From Saxibacter everestensis (GTDB taxonomy: Bacteria; Actinomycetota; Actinomycetes; Actinomycetales; Brevibacteriaceae): a stretch of 64,000 bases of DNA. The number at the start of each line of letters is the position of its first letter. Positions within the stretch are counted from its first letter, which is position 1. Made by a program: the position numbers and the translations under genes. The notes under the pieces were generated by a model. It was not told where the DNA came from and did not search any database. It worked only from the letters and a program-made list of their open reading frames with translations. The DNA is taken from contig NZ_CP090958.1 in the NCBI RefSeq assembly GCF_025787225.1, positions 3,768,550-3,832,549 on the forward strand. The letters are read 5' to 3'. Of this stretch, positions 1-8,940 are shown piece after piece.

Positions 1-301
1 CGGACAGCTCGGCAAGGACGGGGCGGGCCGTTGACTGCAAGTCGGTGGCCACCGATCGGGCGAGCACCGCGAGCCCTGCGCCCAGTGCATACCGCGAATC
101 GGCGCCCTTGGTGATCAATCCGTGGTGTTCCAGGGTCTGGATCAGCCGGTAGGCGATTGATCTGTGCACCTCGAGCCGTTGGGATATCTGCGCGATCGAT
201 AAACCGTTACTCTCGCCGGTCAACAACTCAAGCACCCGCAGTCCGCGGGACAGGGTTTGCGATAACGGTGGGGTGGGGGAGAGCGAATCTGCGCTAGCCA
301 T
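1..301 (-). CDS. IclR-family transcriptional regulator (3' end outside window)
   Basis: The frame starts at an ATG on the minus strand at 301 and runs off the left edge, so only about 100 N-terminal residues are visible. They form the IclR winged helix-turn-helix: a conserved start (LSRGLRVLELL), then QISQRLEVHRSIAYRLIQTL and GLITKGADSRYALG. The effector domain lies outside. The gene diverges from hpaC-hpaB, and two identical-type palindromes lie between the two starts, so it probably controls that pair. IclR regulators of aromatic catabolism usually sense the substrate or an intermediate; the actual effector here is unknown. Confidence 0.88.
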   Translation of the reverse strand, partial: MASADSLSPTPPLSQTLSRGLRVLELLTGESNGLSIAQISQRLEVHRSIAYRLIQTLEHHGLITKGADSRYALGAGLAVLARSVATDLQSTARPVLAELS

Positions 302-367
302 GATCCTCGATGCTACTCGGGCCGGGTCGGAGCGTACCCTTGTTACGGCGACCCTTTCTGAGTTAAA

Positions 368-402
368 GTTCTAAGAAAGAACGAAGCGTTCTTATATAGA
401 AC
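368..402. promoter_or_regulatory. Tandem 15-bp palindromic operators, likely for the IclR regulator
   Basis: Two perfect palindromes of the form GTTCT-N5-AGAAC lie at 368-382 (spacer AAGAA) and 388-402 (spacer TATAT). Their centres are exactly 20 bp apart, two helical turns, which suits two dimers on one DNA face. They lie between the divergent regulator (start 301) and hpaC (start 444). Binding by the IclR protein is inferred from position and spacing. Confidence 0.7.
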
Positions 403-443
403 ACCCTAGTCCCAGAAGGTGGCCGACTGCAACGGGGTGGGCA

Positions 444-947
444 ATGCGAGTTTTTGATCCGGCACGACAGAATGTAGCGCGGCTGCGTAGCGCGTTCGGG
501 CGCTTCGCCACCGGTGTAGCCGTCGTGACTTTCGACGGCCTGGAAAAGCGTCATGGCCTCACGGTCAACTCCTTCACCTCGGTATCGATCGACCCGCCGC
601 TCGTGCTGGTCAGCATTGCCCGGACCACGGCGGCCCACGATCAGCTCGAAGGCAGGCCGTTCACGGTGAACATCCTGGGCGCCGAGCAGGAGAAGGTTGC
701 GCTGCACTTCGCCGGACGGCCGGACAGGGATCCCGAGTGGGTGGAGGGCGATGTCGCGCCGCGGCTGGCCGGAGCTCTGGCGCACTTCGAATGCAACGCC
801 TGGCGGTCATACGACGGCGGTGACCACACCCTCTACCTCGGCGAGGTCGTCGGCTTCGATTACCGGGACGGCGACGCACTGGGATTCTCCAACAGCCGCT
901 TCACAGTCGTTCCGGAGATCAGCCTCGGCGTCGAATACCTGCTCTAG
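444..947 (+). CDS. hpaC: Flavin reductase component of 4-hydroxyphenylacetate 3-monooxygenase
   Basis: A 167-residue flavin reductase-like FMN-binding protein (HpaC/DIM6/NTAB family). The N-terminus has the family pattern around residues 10-45 (FGRFATGVAVVT, LTVNSFTSVSIDPPLVLVSI), and the C-terminal part has the typical LYLGEVVGFDY stretch. It would reduce FAD or FMN with NAD(P)H and supply reduced flavin to HpaB, the next gene 123 bp downstream. The ATG at 444 is preceded by a weak GGGGTGGG. It diverges from the IclR gene, with a double operator upstream. The length is normal for a stand-alone reductase. The function is well supported by the pairing with hpaB. Confidence 0.88.
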   Translation: MRVFDPARQNVARLRSAFGRFATGVAVVTFDGLEKRHGLTVNSFTSVSIDPPLVLVSIARTTAAHDQLEGRPFTVNILGAEQEKVALHFAGRPDRDPEWVEGDVAPRLAGALAHFECNAWRSYDGGDHTLYLGEVVGFDYRDGDALGFSNSRFTVVPEISLGVEYLL

Positions 948-1006
948 GCAGCGCTGACGCCTGTTCCGATCCGACAGTGCCAGCCCCGCAAGACAACGCT
1001 TTCCAG

Positions 1007-1034
1007 CACGATCAGCACAGCACGATCAGAACAG
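1007..1034 (+). repeat. Short tandem repeat in the hpaC-hpaB spacer
   Basis: Two 14-bp units (CACGATCAGCACAG and CACGATCAGAACAG) lie side by side, differing at one base, in the 123-bp gap before hpaB. No function is evident; the hpaB ribosome binding site begins about 25 bp further on. Confidence 0.6.
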
Positions 1035-1070
1035 CACATCAGCGAATGAATCCAAGTCAAGGAGGATTCC

Positions 1071-2531
1071 ATGGGTGCCCGCACCGGCAAGCAGTACATC
1101 GAGCAGCTCAATAAGCTGCGGCCAACGGTTCAGATCGACGGCGAGACAGTCACGGAGAACATCGCCGAGCATCCCGCCTTCTCCGGTGTGGTCAATACCT
1201 TCGCCGAGCTGTACGACATGCAGCACGACGCTGTCCTGAAGGACGTGCTGACCTACGAGTCGCCGACAACCGGCGACCGCGTCGGCACCTCGTTCATGGT
1301 GCCGAAAACCCAGGAAGACCTGATGAAGCGCCGTGAGGCTGCCGCGGCGTGGGCCAACCACTCGTTCGGCATGCTTGGCCGGACCGGCGACTACCTCAAC
1401 AGCGCGCTGATGGCGCTGTCGACCGCCACCGATTGGTTCAGCAAGGCCGACCAGAACGGTCCCGAGTACGCGGAGAATGCGCGGAAGTACTACGAATACG
1501 TGCGGGAGAACGACCTGCTGACGACGCACACGCTGATTCCGCCGCAGGTGAATCGCAGTGTGTCCGGCTCACAGCAGGGTGGCGGGCAGCTCTCGGCGCG
1601 GATCGTGGAAGAGAATGAGGAAGGCGTCACGATCACAGGCGCCCGGATGCTGGGGACCGTGGCGCCGATCGCCGACGAGATTCTGGTCTTCCCATCCACC
1701 GTGCTCCGCGGCACCCCCGAAGACGCCGCCTACTCCTACGCGTTCGCGCTGCCCACCGACACTCCCGGACTTCGGTTCCTGTGCCGGCGCAGTCTGGACG
1801 GCGGTGGCGGTCACTTCAATGAACCGCTGGCTTCACGGTTCGAAGAGATGGACGCCGTCGTGGTGTTCGACAACGTCAAGGTGCCGCGCGAGCGCATCTT
1901 CATGCTCGGCAACCCGCAGCTCTGCAACGGCTTCTACACCGAAACCGGCGCCACCGCGCACATGACGCACCAGGTGGTTACCCGGACGACGGCGAAGAGT
2001 GAGTTCTTTGGCGCGCTGCTCACCGAAATGGCGGAGTCGATCGGCATCGACGGCTTCAGTCACATTCAGGAAGACATCGCCGAGGTGCTCGTCGCGGCGG
2101 AACTTGGCCGCTCGACCCTGCGTGCCGCCGAGGCAGACGCCGCGCTCAACGAGTTCGGGGTGATGACGCCGAAGTGGTCTGCCCTGAACGCCGCCCGTAA
2201 CTGGTACCCGAAGATTTCGCAGCGTTTCCCGGCAATCGTCCGGAAGTTCGGCGCATCGGGGCTGATGGGCCTGCCAGGCGAAGCCGACGTGTTCGGTGAC
2301 GCTTCCGGCGACATCGAAACCTACCTGCAGGGCAAGAACGTCACCGGCCCAGAGCGGGTCCGGCTGTTCCGGCTCGCGTTCGATGCCGCCGTCTCGGCGT
2401 TCGCCGGCCGGCAGTCGCTGTACGAGTACTACTTCTTCGGCGATCCGGTCCGGATGGCGGGCGCCTACGTGAACGCCGTCGACACCAGTGAGTCGCGAGA
2501 ACGGGTGCGGAAGTTCCTCGAACGCGGCTGA
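1071..2531 (+). CDS. hpaB: 4-hydroxyphenylacetate 3-monooxygenase, oxygenase component
   Basis: A 486-residue FADH2-dependent monooxygenase of the HpaB family, which hydroxylates 4-hydroxyphenylacetate to 3,4-dihydroxyphenylacetate. The N-terminus (GARTGKQYIEQL) and the GRTGDYLNSAL segment at 103-113 are family hallmarks. Arg104, Tyr108 and His153 fall where the substrate-binding Arg/Tyr/His of characterised HpaB enzymes lie (family knowledge). An ideal AAGGAGG sits 7 nt before the ATG. It works with the reductase HpaC encoded just upstream; the product feeds HpaD and HpaE encoded at 12.1-14.8 kb. Related enzymes act on other phenols, but the matching ring-cleavage genes favour HPA. Confidence 0.93.
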   Translation: MGARTGKQYIEQLNKLRPTVQIDGETVTENIAEHPAFSGVVNTFAELYDMQHDAVLKDVLTYESPTTGDRVGTSFMVPKTQEDLMKRREAAAAWANHSFGMLGRTGDYLNSALMALSTATDWFSKADQNGPEYAENARKYYEYVRENDLLTTHTLIPPQVNRSVSGSQQGGGQLSARIVEENEEGVTITGARMLGTVAPIADEILVFPSTVLRGTPEDAAYSYAFALPTDTPGLRFLCRRSLDGGGGHFNEPLASRFEEMDAVVVFDNVKVPRERIFMLGNPQLCNGFYTETGATAHMTHQVVTRTTAKSEFFGALLTEMAESIGIDGFSHIQEDIAEVLVAAELGRSTLRAAEADAALNEFGVMTPKWSALNAARNWYPKISQRFPAIVRKFGASGLMGLPGEADVFGDASGDIETYLQGKNVTGPERVRLFRLAFDAAVSAFAGRQSLYEYYFFGDPVRMAGAYVNAVDTSESRERVRKFLERG

Positions 2532-2576
2532 TACCGCAGGCGCCATTCGAGTGACAGGTTGAGTGCGTTCCACCTG

Positions 2577-2590
2577 GGGCGGCAACGCCC
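2577..2590. terminator. Weak stem-loop between convergent hpaB and response regulator
   Basis: GGGCG (2577-2581) pairs with CGCCC (2586-2590) around a GCAA tetraloop. There is no T-tract on either side. It is placed where the two convergent transcripts end, so it may be a minor terminator. Confidence 0.3.
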
Positions 2591-2642
2591 TTAACGTGGC
2601 ACTGGAGTCCTGGGCGCGGCGCCGGTTACGTTGTTCCCGGTT

Positions 2643-3311
2643 CTAGAGCAATCGGCGCTTGGCCGCCCAGGTTGTGAGCTCGTGCCGCGAGGACAGCTGC
2701 AGCTTCCTGAGCACGCTGGACACGTGCGACTCGATGGTCTTCACCGATAGCACCAACTCGCCGGCAACCTCCCGGTACGAGTAGCCGCGGGCGATCAGCC
2801 GCATGACTTCCCGCTCCCGGGCCGACAGCCGATCCAGCTCGTCCTCGATCGCGGCGACCTCGCCAGAGGCGGAACCGAAGGCGTCAAGCACGAAACCGGC
2901 CAGCCGGGGCGAGAAGACTGCGTCTCCACCGGCAACCCGTCGCACCGCATCTGAAAGCTCTGCGCCGGCGATGGCCTTCGTGACGTAGCCTCGCGCTCCC
3001 GCCCGGATCACGCCGACGACATCTTCCGCGGCGTCCGAGACGCTAAGCGCCAGGAACTTCGACGAACTTCCGCCGGCAACACTGCGCTGGATGACTTCCC
3101 GGCCGCCGTCACCGGAGCCTCCCGGAAGGTGCACGTCGAGCAGCACCACATCGGGTGCCTGCGCCAGCACGACATCGACGGCCGCCTCGACATCGCCGGC
3201 CTCGCCGACTACTTCGAGATCCTGCGCGAGCTCGCCGCGCACACCTGTCCGCACCAGGCGATGGTCGTCGACGAGGACGACCCGGATCGGACGTGGCGAG
3301 CTATCGATCAC
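2643..3311 (-). CDS. LuxR/NarL-family response regulator of the PspC module
   Basis: A 222-residue response regulator. The receiver domain (about 8-130) carries the acidic pair VDDH near residue 15, the phospho-acceptor Asp59 in VVLLDVHLPG, and a lysine in GYVTKAI. The C-terminal LuxR-type helix-turn-helix (about 155-220) has the standard SAREREVMRLIARGYSYREVA and VKTIESHVSSVLRKL segments. Its start overlaps the 3' end of the upstream histidine kinase gene by 11 nt, so the two are translated together and form a two-component pair. It likely regulates the divergent PspC operon at 4773 and other envelope-stress genes; that target is inferred. Confidence 0.93.
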   Translation of the reverse strand: MIDSSPRPIRVVLVDDHRLVRTGVRGELAQDLEVVGEAGDVEAAVDVVLAQAPDVVLLDVHLPGGSGDGGREVIQRSVAGGSSSKFLALSVSDAAEDVVGVIRAGARGYVTKAIAGAELSDAVRRVAGGDAVFSPRLAGFVLDAFGSASGEVAAIEDELDRLSAREREVMRLIARGYSYREVAGELVLSVKTIESHVSSVLRKLQLSSRHELTTWAAKRRLL

Positions 3312-4656
3312 TGTATTCCTCCCTCTGAATGGTCAGCCGCACTTCGGTGCCGCCGCTCGGTGTGCTGCGGAAGCTGCTGGAGCCGCCGAACTTCTTCATC
3401 CTGCCGATAATGGAATCACGTACGCCATGCCGGGACTCATCGACGTCGTCGGGATCGAAGCCCTCGCCGTGATCTCGCACGAAGACCTCAAGCATGGCGC
3501 TGCCGAATTCCGCATACACGGACACCGGGCCGCCGGCGTGCACCGCGGCATTGATGGTGGCCTCCCGGGCGGCTGCAAGGATCGCCGATCGTTGCTCGGT
3601 ATTCCGGGCTGCCTTTGCTTCTGCCTCGGGGTTTCCAGTTTCCGGCTCGACGCTCGTCGCATCGCCGACGATCACCAGCTCGATCTCCACGCCGTAAAGG
3701 TCTTCGATTTCGCCGGACTGCTTGCGCAGCGCATCGGCGAGGCTGTCCTCGGGAATTAGCGCCTCGCCGTACAGCCACTCGCGCAATTCGCGTTCCTGGC
3801 CTCGGGCGAGCCGGGCGACCTCCGCCGGATCGTTGCTGCGCCGCCGGATCAACGAGAGTGTCTGCAGCACCGAATCGTGCAGGTGTGCCGCGATGTCGGC
3901 GCGCTCGCCGGTGCGTGCGGCCTCGGCCCGCTCAGTGAGGATCCGACGTGAGAAGCGCACCGCGAACGGCGTCAGGACCAGCACGATGCCGGCGAGCACC
4001 GCGAAGACCGCGACGATAGTCGAATAGACCGGAGTTCCGCTGGTCGCGGCGAGCACGACGAACACGATGCCCACCACGACGAGTGCCAGCCCGCCCAGTA
4101 ATCGGGCGGCGGCTTGCTGTGTCGTTGCTCCGGTGCGGGTGCGCCACTGACGCCGCTCGGCCTCGTTGAGATTGCCCCAGACCAGGATCAGGCCGATGCT
4201 GAGCGCCAGCAGCGGCAGGATGACGGCCCACGGCACGTCCACGCCAGCGCGGGTGGCGATCAATCCGACGGTGACGAGCAGCAGCAACAGGCCAACCGCC
4301 AGGGAATTCCATAGGGACGGGCTGCGCCGGTAGCGGTCGCGGAGATCCCTGCTCATCCGAACAAAGATGTCGGCGTCATCGCCCTCACGACCTTGGGAAG
4401 ATTCTGCGGCCGTGGCAGAGCCGAACAGACCGCGGGGCGCGCCCTCCAGGATCGATCCGTCCTCACCCTCTTGTGGCAGCAAGGCCCACAACCACAGGTA
4501 GAGCAGCACGCCGGCGCCGCCGAAAATCGCGGCCACGAGCATAGTGATCCGGACGATGATCACCGGGATGCCGAGGTGCCTGGAGAGCCCGGCGCATACG
4601 CCGGCCAGGACGCGCGAGGTGCGGCGCCGTACCAGGGGTTCGCGGGTTTGGTTCAC
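3301..4656 (-). CDS. PspC-domain sensor histidine kinase
   Basis: A 451-residue membrane kinase. Residues 8-65 form a PspC domain (RRTSRVLAGVCAGLSRHLG, then a hydrophobic segment), followed by several further membrane segments to about residue 225. A HisKA_3 dimerisation box with the phospho-His in AAHLHDSVLQTLSLI follows at about 255-270, and a GHKL ATPase domain closes the protein (REATINAAVHAGG N-box; DHGEGFDPDD G-box). This is the DesK/NarX-like kinase type that pairs with LuxR-family regulators, matching the next gene. It diverges from the PspC/toastrack gene 117 bp away. PspC kinases are thought to sense membrane stress; the actual signal is not visible here. Confidence 0.9.
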   Translation of the reverse strand: MNQTREPLVRRRTSRVLAGVCAGLSRHLGIPVIIVRITMLVAAIFGGAGVLLYLWLWALLPQEGEDGSILEGAPRGLFGSATAAESSQGREGDDADIFVRMSRDLRDRYRRSPSLWNSLAVGLLLLLVTVGLIATRAGVDVPWAVILPLLALSIGLILVWGNLNEAERRQWRTRTGATTQQAAARLLGGLALVVVGIVFVVLAATSGTPVYSTIVAVFAVLAGIVLVLTPFAVRFSRRILTERAEAARTGERADIAAHLHDSVLQTLSLIRRRSNDPAEVARLARGQERELREWLYGEALIPEDSLADALRKQSGEIEDLYGVEIELVIVGDATSVEPETGNPEAEAKAARNTEQRSAILAAAREATINAAVHAGGPVSVYAEFGSAMLEVFVRDHGEGFDPDDVDESRHGVRDSIIGRMKKFGGSSSFRSTPSGGTEVRLTIQREEYSDR

Positions 4657-4772
4657 CCTCTGATCTTCACACGGTCGACGGGCCGGTCGGGTCGAAAACG
4701 GTGAAAGTTCAGGGTTGATTCAGGGTGGTACCTGATATCGCCGGCATGCATTCGGCAAGCATGCTGGATGTT

Positions 4773-6461
4773 ATGACGAACAATGAAAATTTCAACGATG
4801 GGTCCTCCGCCGGGGACTCCGGGCGGGGTTCCTCCTCGCCGGAGGGCCAGCCATCAGCGCAGGGTGCGTCGGCTCCTCAGGGTGCGTCGGCTCCTCAGGG
4901 CCAGCCCACGCCGGGTTGGTCCGGCGGCCAAGCTTGGACCGGTGGGCCGGGTTGGTCCGGGGATCAGGGCTGGTCTGGTGGCCAGAGCGGCAACCAGTCG
5001 GCTGGCTACGCTCAGCCGCAACGTACGGCGCCGTTCTTCGAGAAGATCCGCCAGCAGGGGGTAGCGCGTTCCGCAGACCGCTGGATCGGCGGCATCTGCG
5101 GAACGATTTCGGAGCGGACCGGGTGGGACGTCACTTTGGTGCGCGGTCTTGCCGCGGTCAGCATGCTGTTTTTCGGCATTGGTGTGCTGCTGTACGGGCT
5201 CGCCTGGGCTTTTCTGCCGGAACCAGACGGCCGGATCCATGCTCAGGAAGTAGTCCGTGGCATCTGGTCCGGCGGCCTGATTGGATCGGCCCTGCTGGTC
5301 CTGGTCGGAATTACCGACCCGGGCATGCACGGCCCGTTCTGGATCATCTGGCCCTGGGGGGATGAGACGTTCTGGTCCTGGTCTGCCCCGGTTGTCGTTG
5401 TCGGCCTGATCATCGCGACCGTCGTATTCTTCGTGAATCATAAGGGCAGCGATCGGCAGGCAGCTGCAGCCCCTGGCGATCTCGGCGGCCCGGGTGCCGG
5501 TCCCTCCGGCCCTGGCGCAGGTCCCTCCGGTCCGGGTGCAGGTCCCTCCGGCCCGGGTGCCGGTCCCTCCGGTCCGAAGCCGGGTAGTGGGCCGTCGACG
5601 GATGGCGGTCCAGAGGCGACCCGCCCTTTTGAGCACGCCCCGGGCACTTCCGGGGCGGCCAACCTGCCGCTGTCTCAGACGACGCCGGTACCGTCAGCAC
5701 CGGATGCCACGCCAACTTGGCCGGGCGGTGGCCAGCCGCCACGCATCCCGCGGACCCCGGCCGCGCAGCGTCCAGCTGCACAGCGGCCACCCAAGCCTTA
5801 CAGTCGCGGATCGGGCACGATCGGTCTGCTGTTCGCCGGCCTTGCCTTGCTCGGCTTGGCGACGGTTTGGATCATTGATCGCTCCACAGATCTTGCCGGC
5901 GGGCCGTGGTTGGTCGGGGTCGGAGTGGCGTTGGCGATTCTGGGCCTCGGCATCGTCGTCGCCGGGGTTCGCGGCCGGCGCGGCTCGGGGCTGACGTTTC
6001 TCAGCTGGGTAGGTGTCGTACTCGCAGTGCCATTGCTCATCATCCCGCAGGGCATCCTCAGCAATGATTTTCGGCCGGTGGTTTCGGATACCGACTGGCA
6101 GCCGGTGGGCATCGAATCCGCCGAGCATGGACTTAGCGTTGGAGTCGGGGATCTGACGGTTAATCTTTCCAACCTGCGTTCGGTAGCCGGTGAGGTCGTC
6201 GAGGTTCCGGTTGACGTGGGCGTGGGCGACGTTGAGTTGATCCTGCCCGCAGGTGTCACCAGCCGGGTCGAGACCCGCGGCGGCGTCGTCACCGAGAACG
6301 ACCAGCAGCCAAACGAGACAACGAGCGTGTTCTCCGGGTCGTCCCGTACATACGGAACCGGAGATGCCCAGCTGGTAGTCACGGTGCGGATCGGCACCGG
6401 TAATTTCAACGTCCGCAGTGCGGAACCATCTTCCAGCGCAGAGCCAGGAGTAATGCCATGA
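4773..6461 (+). CDS. PspC-domain membrane protein with collagen-like linker and toastrack-type C-terminus
   Basis: About 562 residues from the ATG at 4773; the frame is open further upstream (GTG 4725, ATG 4746) and none of these starts has a good ribosome binding site. The N-terminus is Gly/Ser/Gln-rich with repeated PQGASA and GWSGG units. A PspC domain follows (RSADRWIGGICGTISERTG), then membrane segments and a Gly-Pro-rich repeat encoded at 5487-5570. After more membrane segments comes a C-terminal beta-rich region (GVGDLTVNL, DVGVGDVELILPAG) like the toastrack/DUF2154-type domain that accompanies PspC proteins. It diverges from the PspC kinase-regulator pair and overlaps the next gene by 4 nt, so it is probably the effector or sensor partner of that system at the membrane. 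Confidence 0.82.
   Translation: MTNNENFNDGSSAGDSGRGSSSPEGQPSAQGASAPQGASAPQGQPTPGWSGGQAWTGGPGWSGDQGWSGGQSGNQSAGYAQPQRTAPFFEKIRQQGVARSADRWIGGICGTISERTGWDVTLVRGLAAVSMLFFGIGVLLYGLAWAFLPEPDGRIHAQEVVRGIWSGGLIGSALLVLVGITDPGMHGPFWIIWPWGDETFWSWSAPVVVVGLIIATVVFFVNHKGSDRQAAAAPGDLGGPGAGPSGPGAGPSGPGAGPSGPGAGPSGPKPGSGPSTDGGPEATRPFEHAPGTSGAANLPLSQTTPVPSAPDATPTWPGGGQPPRIPRTPAAQRPAAQRPPKPYSRGSGTIGLLFAGLALLGLATVWIIDRSTDLAGGPWLVGVGVALAILGLGIVVAGVRGRRGSGLTFLSWVGVVLAVPLLIIPQGILSNDFRPVVSDTDWQPVGIESAEHGLSVGVGDLTVNLSNLRSVAGEVVEVPVDVGVGDVELILPAGVTSRVETRGGVVTENDQQPNETTSVFSGSSRTYGTGDAQLVVTVRIGTGNFNVRSAEPSSSAEPGVMP
5487..5570 (+). repeat. Four 21-bp in-frame repeats (GPGAGPS units)
   Basis: Four consecutive 21-bp units each encode Gly-Pro-Gly-Ala-Gly-Pro-Ser. 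They differ only at synonymous third positions. They make a flexible linker between membrane segments of the PspC protein. The in-frame unit length means copy number could change without breaking the gene. Confidence 0.85.
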
Positions 6462-6994
6462 CTGAAAACCACCACTCGAAATCGCCGACGACCCCGGAAT
6501 CCGATTCCGACTCGCCCGCGGCACAGGCACCCAATGACGATCTGTCTGCGGCTGCTCCCAGCGAGGTGAAATCGCCAACCGTGCAGGCGCCCGATGTCGA
6601 TCTGTCTGCGGCTGCTCGGAGCGAGGCCGATTCGCCCGCGGCTGAGGTTCACGATCCGACCTGGCCCGCCGTTCCGGCGTACGACGGCGATCGGCTTGGA
6701 ACTCCGGCCTACGACAACGAATCACCTCCGGGCCCGCACGGCGTTCAGTATGCCGGGAATCAGCAGGTTACGGCCCCGGTCGCGTCGCCGGAACGGCCGG
6801 TTCGCACTACCCCGCGGGTCTCAACAATTGTCTGGGGCGTGCTTCTGGTGGTGTTCGGCGGAGGGACCGTGGTGACTCAGCTGGCAAACCTCTACATCGA
6901 GCCAGGCCTGGTTCTGATTGCGTTCACCGCGCTCGCCGGTCTGTTGTTGATCGGCGGCGCCGCAATCAGCGGACTTCGTCGCGAGAAGCGCTAG
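6458..6994 (+). CDS. Small membrane protein, second gene of the PspC operon
   Basis: A 178-residue protein whose ATG overlaps the stop of the PspC gene (ATGA), implying coupled translation. The first 110 residues are acidic, Pro/Ala/Ser-rich and partly repetitive (two versions of a PNDDLSAAAPSE-like unit), probably cytoplasmic and disordered. The rest holds two membrane helices (about 125-145 and 150-170) and a short basic tail. No known family was recognised beyond its usual place downstream of PspC genes. It is likely part of the same membrane-stress module, which is inferred only from the operon. Confidence 0.75.
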   Translation: MTENHHSKSPTTPESDSDSPAAQAPNDDLSAAAPSEVKSPTVQAPDVDLSAAARSEADSPAAEVHDPTWPAVPAYDGDRLGTPAYDNESPPGPHGVQYAGNQQVTAPVASPERPVRTTPRVSTIVWGVLLVVFGGGTVVTQLANLYIEPGLVLIAFTALAGLLLIGGAAISGLRREKR

Positions 6995-7140
6995 GTTCCG
7001 CTGACTCCAGGGTGTTCCCGGAACGTCAGGTACACCCGGACGTCGAAGGAGCCGCATGATCGGCGTCGTTGCCGACTGAAACCACGATGGCTGCGGGATC
7101 GCAAACAGCGCCTGCGCAGGTGGCGTGGCAGTATGGCGCT

Positions 7141-8790
7141 ATGGACGCTGACGTCATCGTGATCGGAGCCGGTCTCGCCGGTCTTGTTGCCGCCGCCGAA
7201 ATCGCGGATTCCGGCAGGAAAGTCATCGTGGTCGAGCAGGAGCCGGAGACTTCTTGTGGCGGCCAGGCCTACTGGTCTTTCGGCGGCCTGTTCCTTGTGG
7301 ATTCTCCGGAGCAGCGTCGTCTCGGGATAAAGGATTCCTCGGCCCTCGCCTGGCAGGACTGGGAGGGAACGGCCGGTTTCGATCGCGAGGAAGATCACTG
7401 GCCGCGCAAATGGGCCGAAGCTTATGTCGAGTTCGCCGCTGGGGAGAAGCGCCGCTGGCTGCACCGACAGGGGATGAGGTTCTTTCCGGTCGTCGGCTGG
7501 GCGGAACGCGGCGGCTATGGAGCCGCCGGCCCCGGGAATTCAGTACCGCGGTTTCACATCGTCTGGGGTACGGGCCCGGGCGTCATCGAGCCGTTCCTGC
7601 GCCGGGTACAGCGGGCGGCCGCGGACGGGAGAGTCGAGTTCCGATTCCGGCATCGAGTGGACAACCTGACGATCAACGATCGCGTGGTCTCCGGTGTGCA
7701 GGGCACGGTCCTTGCCACCAGTCCAACTGCTCGCGGCGCCGCAAGCAGTCGTGAGGCGATTGGCGATTTCGAGCTCTCCGCACAGGCAGTGCTCGTCGCG
7801 GCGGGCGGCATCGGCGGCAACCACGAACTCGTGCGGGCAGCCTGGCCGAAGCGGCTTGGTGAGGCACCGGGGTCAATGATCACCGGCGTGCCTAGGCACG
7901 TGGATGGCCGGATGCTCGGCATCGCGGTGGAGGCCGGCGCCAATCTGATCAACGGTGATCGGATGTGGCACTACGTCGAGGGCATCAAGAACCATTCGCC
8001 GGTGTGGGCCGATCACGGCATCCGAATCCTGCCCGGCCCGTCATCGCTGTGGCTCGATGGCAACGGCCGTCGGCTACCGGCGCCGTTGTATCCGGGATTC
8101 GATACGCTGGGCACGCTTCAGCATTTGCGGAAAACCGGGCACGACCATTCATGGTTCGTCACCACGGCGAAGATAGTGGAGAAGGAATTCGCGCTCTCCG
8201 GCTCGGAACAGAACCCGGACCTGACCGGCAGGGATATCGGGCTGACGCTCGGCAGGATAAAGCCTGGCCCGACGGCACCTGTCCAGGCGTTCCTTGAACG
8301 CGGCGAAGACTTCGTCAGCGCAGCAACCATCGATGAGCTTGTGCGGAAGATGAATGAGCTCACCCCCGATGCGCCGGTCGATGCGGAGACAGTACGGCGT
8401 GAGGTGTACGCCCGCGACAACGAGATCGTGAACACCTTCAGCAAGGATCCGCAGGTGACCGCCCTGCGGGGCGCACGAAACTACATCGGCGACAAGCTGA
8501 TTCGGGTTGCCCGGCCGCACCGGCTGCAAGACCCAAAGGCGGGGCCACTGATCGCGGTGCGACTGCACATCATCACCAGGAAAACGCTCGGTGGCCTGCA
8601 GACGAACCTCGAAGGCCAGGTGCTTGCCGCCGACGGTACGGCAATCCCCGGGTTGTACGCAGCCGGCGAAGCGTCCGGTTTCGGCGGCGGGGGCATGCAC
8701 GGCTACCGCTCATTGGAAGGTACCTTCCTCGGCGGCTGCATCTTCTCCGGCCGCGAGGCGGGTCGCGGGGTCGCGAAGGGTGTGCGTTAG
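7141..8790 (+). CDS. FAD-binding dehydrogenase (KsdD / fumarate reductase-like flavoprotein)
   Basis: About 549 residues from the ATG at 7141, which places the dinucleotide-binding motif (IVIGAGLAGLVAAAEI) at the usual N-terminal position; the frame is open 72 nt upstream. The FAD_binding_2 fold is supported by VVEQEP after the first beta-alpha-beta unit, an internal LVAAGGIGGN, and the C-terminal substrate/FAD segment LYAAGEASGFGGGGMHG. It resembles actinobacterial FAD-binding dehydrogenases related to 3-ketosteroid dehydrogenases, but the substrate cannot be told. It stands alone on the plus strand, with 150 nt before the next gene. Confidence 0.85.
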   Translation: MDADVIVIGAGLAGLVAAAEIADSGRKVIVVEQEPETSCGGQAYWSFGGLFLVDSPEQRRLGIKDSSALAWQDWEGTAGFDREEDHWPRKWAEAYVEFAAGEKRRWLHRQGMRFFPVVGWAERGGYGAAGPGNSVPRFHIVWGTGPGVIEPFLRRVQRAAADGRVEFRFRHRVDNLTINDRVVSGVQGTVLATSPTARGAASSREAIGDFELSAQAVLVAAGGIGGNHELVRAAWPKRLGEAPGSMITGVPRHVDGRMLGIAVEAGANLINGDRMWHYVEGIKNHSPVWADHGIRILPGPSSLWLDGNGRRLPAPLYPGFDTLGTLQHLRKTGHDHSWFVTTAKIVEKEFALSGSEQNPDLTGRDIGLTLGRIKPGPTAPVQAFLERGEDFVSAATIDELVRKMNELTPDAPVDAETVRREVYARDNEIVNTFSKDPQVTALRGARNYIGDKLIRVARPHRLQDPKAGPLIAVRLHIITRKTLGGLQTNLEGQVLAADGTAIPGLYAAGEASGFGGGGMHGYRSLEGTFLGGCIFSGREAGRGVAKGVR

Positions 8791-8940
8791 GTTCCGCCGA
8801 TGTTGATTCAGCATGTGCAACGCGAGCTACGTCACGATTCACGCCATGAAGTTGTGGGTACTAGCCGGGTATGGACAGAGAATCACCAGCACGGCGTTCA
8901 TCGCCTGCAGACGCAGCCATGAACGGATCGAAGGGACAGC

